In this document: piece by piece, positions 6,012 through 6,107 of the stretch | Numbering within the stretch: position 1 is the stretch's first letter | Layout of the letters: every line of letters starts with the position of its first letter | Source: Cyrtobacter comes | Lineage (GTDB): Bacteria; Pseudomonadota; Alphaproteobacteria; Rickettsiales; Midichloriaceae | Assembly: GCF_034470605.1 (NCBI RefSeq) | Contig: NZ_JARGYT010000073.1 | Coordinates: 1 to 6,107 of the forward strand | DNA length: 6,107 nucleotides | Reading direction: 5' to 3' | Notes under the pieces: model-generated | The model's input: only the letters and a program-made list of their open reading frames with translations | The model's database searches: none | Told to the model about the DNA's origin: nothing | Translations under genes and position numbers: made by a program

Positions 6012-6107
6012 GGCACTGTTAACAAAGGTTGTATTTAATAGATGCTAAAGCTATAAAGGCAAGGAAAGAGAGATCGGATTTCTCAAATCGTAATGCTAAG
6101 CGTCGAT
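6012..6107 (-). mobile_element. Edge of an IS5-type insertion sequence
   Basis: The IS terminus appears to be GGCACTGTTAACAAAGG (6012-6028), with the transposase stop 7 bp inside it, as is common in compact IS elements. The rest of the element and its other terminal repeat lie beyond the window, so the boundary and any target duplication cannot be verified. It abuts the 5' end of the histidine kinase and its transposase points in the same direction, so read-through transcription into the kinase is possible. Confidence 0.6.
6019..6107 (-). CDS. C-terminal 28 residues of an IS5-family transposase (partial)
   Basis: Read leftward from the window edge, the frame gives RRLALRFEKSDLSFLAFI, then ALASIKYNLC and a stop. 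The RRLA.RFEK.DL.FLAFI.LA pattern is the usual C-terminus of IS5-family (IS427-like) DDE transposases: an arginine-rich stretch followed by a hydrophobic helix. The catalytic DDE residues are outside the window, so intactness is unknown. The stop (6021-6019) lies within the presumed terminal repeat. The family assignment rests on a short tail and is from memory. Confidence 0.6.
   Translation of the reverse strand, partial: RRLALRFEKSDLSFLAFIALASIKYNLC

Noticed and set aside
6012..6028. IS26/IS6-family terminal repeat, because it begins GGCACTGTT.
   Set aside because: The match is limited to the first nine bases and the adjoining transposase tail is of IS5 type.
1..6107. CRISPR arrays, tRNA and rRNA genes.
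   Set aside because: No regularly spaced short repeats and no tRNA cloverleaf or rRNA sequence were seen on either strand.

Overview
The window is strongly AT-rich and gene-sparse. It holds four intact or nearly intact native genes set among insertion-sequence (IS) debris. The base composition, the IS200/IS605 and IS5-type remnants, the eukaryote-like repeat and chaperone domains and the membrane sensor kinase together suggest a host-associated intracellular proteobacterium, such as Rickettsiales or a similar protist endosymbiont. That placement is inference; no marker gene is present. TAA, TAG and TGA all end genes here, so the standard bacterial code applies.

Layout. Positions 1-150 show nothing I can name. 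An IS200/IS605-family element lies at about 151-684. Its single transposase gene, tnpA, is on the minus strand and is complete except for one in-frame TAG. The element is bounded by a 13-bp hairpin at 151-179 and a 6-bp hairpin at 668-683. Immediately to its right is a good sigma70-type promoter (722-750) pointing right. It is followed by a small hairpin with a T tract (789-817), then two plus-strand genes only 31 nt apart: an unrecognised 289-aa protein (832-1701) and a 697-aa protein (1733-3826). The larger protein contains Sel1-like repeats and, further on, a region with an HPD motif that looks like a divergent J-domain. These two genes probably form one transcription unit.

A third plus-strand gene (3955-4773) encodes an exported protein whose second half looks like an outer-membrane beta-barrel. 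It converges on a minus-strand membrane histidine kinase (4951-5979). The 177-bp gap between them contains two 34-bp diverged direct repeats, a shorter third copy that runs into the kinase stop codon, and two hairpins.

The right edge holds the terminal repeat and the last 28 codons of an IS5-type transposase (6012-6107). This IS abuts the kinase 5' end. The kinase frame stays open right up to the transposase stop codon and has no ATG near its beginning, so the IS probably removed the native start.

The most interesting item is the Sel1/J-domain-like protein and its unrecognised partner, which could be a chaperone-linked or host-directed pair. The sequence alone shows the domain signatures, not the function.
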